A stretch of DNA of 9,171 bases, from assembly GCA_011372345.1 (NCBI GenBank), contig DRTC01000151.1, forward strand, positions 1 through 9,171, written 5' to 3'. This DNA is from Candidatus Cloacimonadota bacterium (lineage in GTDB: Bacteria; Cloacimonadota; Cloacimonadia; Cloacimonadales; TCS61). This document shows positions 7,199 through 9,171 of the stretch, one piece after another (within the stretch, counting starts at the first letter, position 1; every line of letters begins with the position of its first letter). The notes under the pieces were generated by a model that saw only the letters and a list, made by a program, of their open reading frames with translations, searched no databases and was not told the DNA's origin. Made by a program: the position numbers and the translations under genes.

Positions 7199-7214
7199 CT
7201 CTTTTTTCAAAGAG
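7199..7214. repeat. short hairpin in the beta-helix/ATPase intergenic region
   Basis: CTCTTT and AAAGAG flank a 4-base loop; read on the minus strand the loop is GAAA, a stable GNRA tetraloop. Outer bases add CC/GG pairing across a one-base bulge. It lies about 100 bases beyond the stop codon of the beta-helix gene. There is no following T-run on the minus strand, so intrinsic termination is doubtful; it may be one copy of a dispersed repeat family. Confidence 0.4.
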
Positions 7215-7274
7215 AGGATCAGGGTGAATTCATATTCTCATCAAAAAGAGAAGGATATTTATAATGAGCAGGTT

Positions 7275-7292
7275 CTCGGAACAAGTTCCGAG
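7275..7292. repeat. REP-like palindrome after the beta-helix gene
   Basis: CTCGGAAC-AA-GTTCCGAG is a perfect 8-bp inverted repeat with a 2-base centre. It begins about 25 bases beyond the stop codon of the beta-helix gene and is more GC-rich than the surrounding spacer. Its position and form fit a repetitive extragenic palindrome or a 3'-end-stabilising hairpin; no T-run follows on the minus strand. There is no second copy in the window, so the repeat status is an inference. Confidence 0.5.
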
Positions 7293-7317
7293 CTACAAAA
7301 CAGAAAATGACAGCAAT

Positions 7318-9171
7318 TTACTTCATCTTGAAACTAATCGGAATGCCATTAACTCCGATCACATAATAATATTTATCGGGATCACAAATTTCTCCGATCC
7401 AATTTAAAGTTCGAATTCCAGATTCTTCCAGATCCCAATTTTCAGAAGATTCATACGGATCATCTGATGAATAAATACTGTAGGAAATCGAATTTTCTGC
7501 TTCATCCCAGCTAATTTCAACAGAATCAGGATCGATGGAAATCAGAATGTTTTCGGGAATAGAAGGTGTTCCAATCTGATGAAAATAGAATGCTCCCATA
7601 TCTGCGACTGTTCCATCCGGATCATCATCACCGGTTCCGGAATCGATACAGGGAGAATCCCAATAAAGGAAAAACATATAATTAGTCTCATCTACAAATG
7701 ACGGATCTTCATCGATATTTCCGGTTCCGGTATAACCTCCTTCGATATCGTTATATTCGACTGTCAGGTTTGAATTCGTTGCCTGAATTGGATAAGTCGT
7801 CTCCCAGATGATATTATTATAAAGATAGGAATTTGTCGAATCTGCATCAAAAGCGTAATCATAAGAATAAATAGTATTATTATAGAAAGTTAATGTATCA
7901 AGATCATTTCCCGAAAAAGCTATGGAATTTGTAACAAAATCTTCAAGATAAAAAAGATTATAACCGATTTCAGTATGGTCGGTTATTTGATCAAATATCA
8001 AAGCTGAATCGCAATTCACAAACTCATTTTCGGATAGCAAACCGGTTATATCTCCTGAAAATTCCAATCCGATAAACGAATCTCTGGTGTTTTCAGTACT
8101 ATTACGGATCCTGCAATTAGTTAAAGTTGGTGTTGAAGTAGAACCGCTGTTATTAGTGATTTCTCCACTCTTGTAGTAATCATTAAGATCACAGTTATCG
8201 ATTTCAGCAGAAACAAATCCTTCAATATTGATTCCTGTTGTTTCAGTTCTTGTATTTTCCGTGCTGTTTCGGATGCGGCAATTGGTCAGAGTGGGAGTAG
8301 ATTCCGTTCTGCTCACGGAATTGAAAATATCGACTCCTGTCTCGTAACCGATGATACTATCAGCTACTACTTCAATATTGATGATGTCTTCCAGATAAAT
8401 TCCGGTTAAAAGCTCAACTTCACGAGGACGGGTATTTTCCGTACTGTTCCTGATCCGACAGTTCGTTAAGGTTGGTGTATCTGCGGTAGAACTTCCTGTC
8501 CCGATATAATTCACACCATAAGGATAATCTTCGATAAAAGTTTCATCCATTTCCAGAGCAACCAATCCTGAAATATTGACTCCGATCTCTTCTGTTCTCG
8601 TCTGCTCGGTGCTGTTGCGGATGCGGCAATTGGTAATGGTTGGAGTAGAAAGGATCGGTTCGGAATTCTCGATTTGAACTCCGATAGGATAACCTTCGAT
8701 CGTGCAGTCATCGATCAAAGTACTGATTTCATCGATTATGGAAACTCCAACCGAAGCTGTATCCCGAACTGCAATCGTATCATAAAGGATAGAAACATTA
8801 TGCATCGAAGCGAGCATCCCGTCGAGTTTAACACCTCCGGCAGCATTATGGATATTTACGAAATTCAAATGAGTTTCGCGAGGAAAGGGAACATCTTCTT
8901 CCATACTGATCCCTTTCCAGCTAGAATTATTTTCATGGGGACCTATGAATATCGGATTCCCGGAATTTCCGGAAGCATTCAGAATACCATGAACATAAAA
9001 ATGATAATTCCCTGAAAATAAGATGTGAACACCGCCTTCAATGAACAAACTTTCTCCTGCCTGAACGAAGATGTCTCCATCAACAACATAAGGTGCATCG
9101 ACAGTATTCCAGACTCCGCTTACAGGACCGGAAACATGAGTATAACTTTTAACTACAAGATAAGGAGAATC
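7318..9171 (-). CDS. right-handed beta-helix protein with FN3-like C-terminus (5' end outside window)
   Basis: The frame is open to the right edge: 41 codons precede the TTG at 9048, and they continue the fold (DAPYVVDGDIFVQAGESLFI, leading into the familiar beta-helix opening). The gene is therefore 5'-partial and TTG 9048 is not its start. The visible 617 residues contain parallel beta-helix coils (about 20-470), with four near-identical copies of TPTLTNCRIRNSTENTR; a closing segment with DPSFVDETNYMF and DSPCIDSGTGDDDPDG followed by ADMGAFYF, typical of secreted choice-of-anchor/beta-helix proteins; and an FN3-like domain (about 534-617) with VEISWDEAENSISYSIYSS. Such proteins are normally exported surface proteins, often binding or cleaving polysaccharide, but no catalytic residues can be assigned. 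The protein ends directly after the FN3-like domain, with no recognisable type IX sorting or anchor domain. A 283-bp spacer separates it from the signalling operon. Confidence 0.9.
   Translation of the reverse strand, partial: DSPYLVVKSYTHVSGPVSGVWNTVDAPYVVDGDIFVQAGESLFIEGGVHILFSGNYHFYVHGILNASGNSGNPIFIGPHENNSSWKGISMEEDVPFPRETHLNFVNIHNAAGGVKLDGMLASMHNVSILYDTIAVRDTASVGVSIIDEISTLIDDCTIEGYPIGVQIENSEPILSTPTITNCRIRNSTEQTRTEEIGVNISGLVALEMDETFIEDYPYGVNYIGTGSSTADTPTLTNCRIRNSTENTRPREVELLTGIYLEDIINIEVVADSIIGYETGVDIFNSVSRTESTPTLTNCRIRNSTENTRTETTGINIEGFVSAEIDNCDLNDYYKSGEITNNSGSTSTPTLTNCRIRNSTENTRDSFIGLEFSGDITGLLSENEFVNCDSALIFDQITDHTEIGYNLFYLEDFVTNSIAFSGNDLDTLTFYNNTIYSYDYAFDADSTNSYLYNNIIWETTYPIQATNSNLTVEYNDIEGGYTGTGNIDEDPSFVDETNYMFFLYWDSPCIDSGTGDDDPDGTVADMGAFYFHQIGTPSIPENILISIDPDSVEISWDEAENSISYSIYSSDDPYESSENWDLEESGIRTLNWIGEICDPDKYYYVIGVNGIPISFKMK
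8083..8646 (-). repeat. four beta-helix repeats carrying a near-invariant 17-residue peptide
   Basis: Copies lie at 8596-8646 (TPTITNCRIRNSTEQTR), 8428-8478, 8248-8298 and 8083-8133 (the last three all TPTLTNCRIRNSTENTR). Spacings are 168, 180 and 165 bases, or 56, 60 and 55 residues, each about two or more helix coils. The sequence between copies is clearly diverged in protein. Within the motif the three identical peptides use different codons at 10 to 12 of 17 positions in pairwise comparison. G+C of the motif ranges from about 37 percent (8083 copy) to about 55 percent (8596 copy). Confidence 0.9.

Noticed and set aside
8083..8646. the regular beta-helix repeats as a CRISPR-like array
   Set aside because: The repeats lie inside a long open frame, are conserved in protein and not in DNA, and the spacers are coding.
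8674..9015. 113-residue plus-strand open frame opposite the beta-helix gene
   Set aside because: It lies entirely antisense to a well-supported beta-helix coding region and its protein has no domain pattern; it is a shadow frame.
9046..9048. TTG as start codon of the beta-helix gene
   Set aside because: The frame stays open for 41 more codons to the window edge and those codons encode sequence that continues the fold, so the true start lies outside.

Overview
The window looks like low-GC bacterial DNA from a member of the Fibrobacteres-Chlorobi-Bacteroidetes neighbourhood, with a Cloacimonadota-like lineage the best guess. The grounds are indirect: AT-rich codon use, weak or absent Shine-Dalgarno sequences, and a long secreted-type right-handed beta-helix protein ending in a fibronectin-type-III-like domain. 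No rRNA or other phylogenetic marker is present, so the taxon is inferred.

Layout. Positions 1-456 hold no convincing complete gene. A short hydrophobic reading frame enters from the left edge and stops at 91; the rest is AT-rich and dense in palindromes and hairpins. Positions 457-7034 hold four minus-strand genes that read as one operon. In order of transcription they are an 886-residue AAA/STAND-type ATPase with TPR repeats, a 727-residue soluble TPR-PAS-histidine kinase, a 132-residue stand-alone receiver, and a 460-residue NtrC-type sigma-54 activator. Junctions are a 13-nt overlap, a 2-nt gap and a 38-nt overlap. Positions 7035-7317 are intergenic, with two short hairpins and a weak candidate promoter. 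Positions 7318-9171 are the 3' part of a minus-strand beta-helix gene whose frame stays open to the right edge, so its start lies outside.

How the genes may work together. Neither large sensor protein has a membrane segment, and both carry TPR arrays locked to a 40-residue period. The simplest reading is a cytoplasmic cascade: the ATPase senses or assembles through its TPR domain, the kinase phosphorylates the separate receiver and/or the NtrC protein, and the latter activates sigma-54 promoters. I found no -24/-12 promoter in the window, so the targets are unknown.

The points most worth a second look are the four-gene signalling operon with its degenerate STAND ATPase; a 17-residue peptide in the beta-helix protein repeated four times and kept almost unchanged while its codons are heavily scrambled; and a 138-bp inverted-repeat element at 285-422 with a nested hairpin just inside each arm, the two stems differing by compensatory changes.
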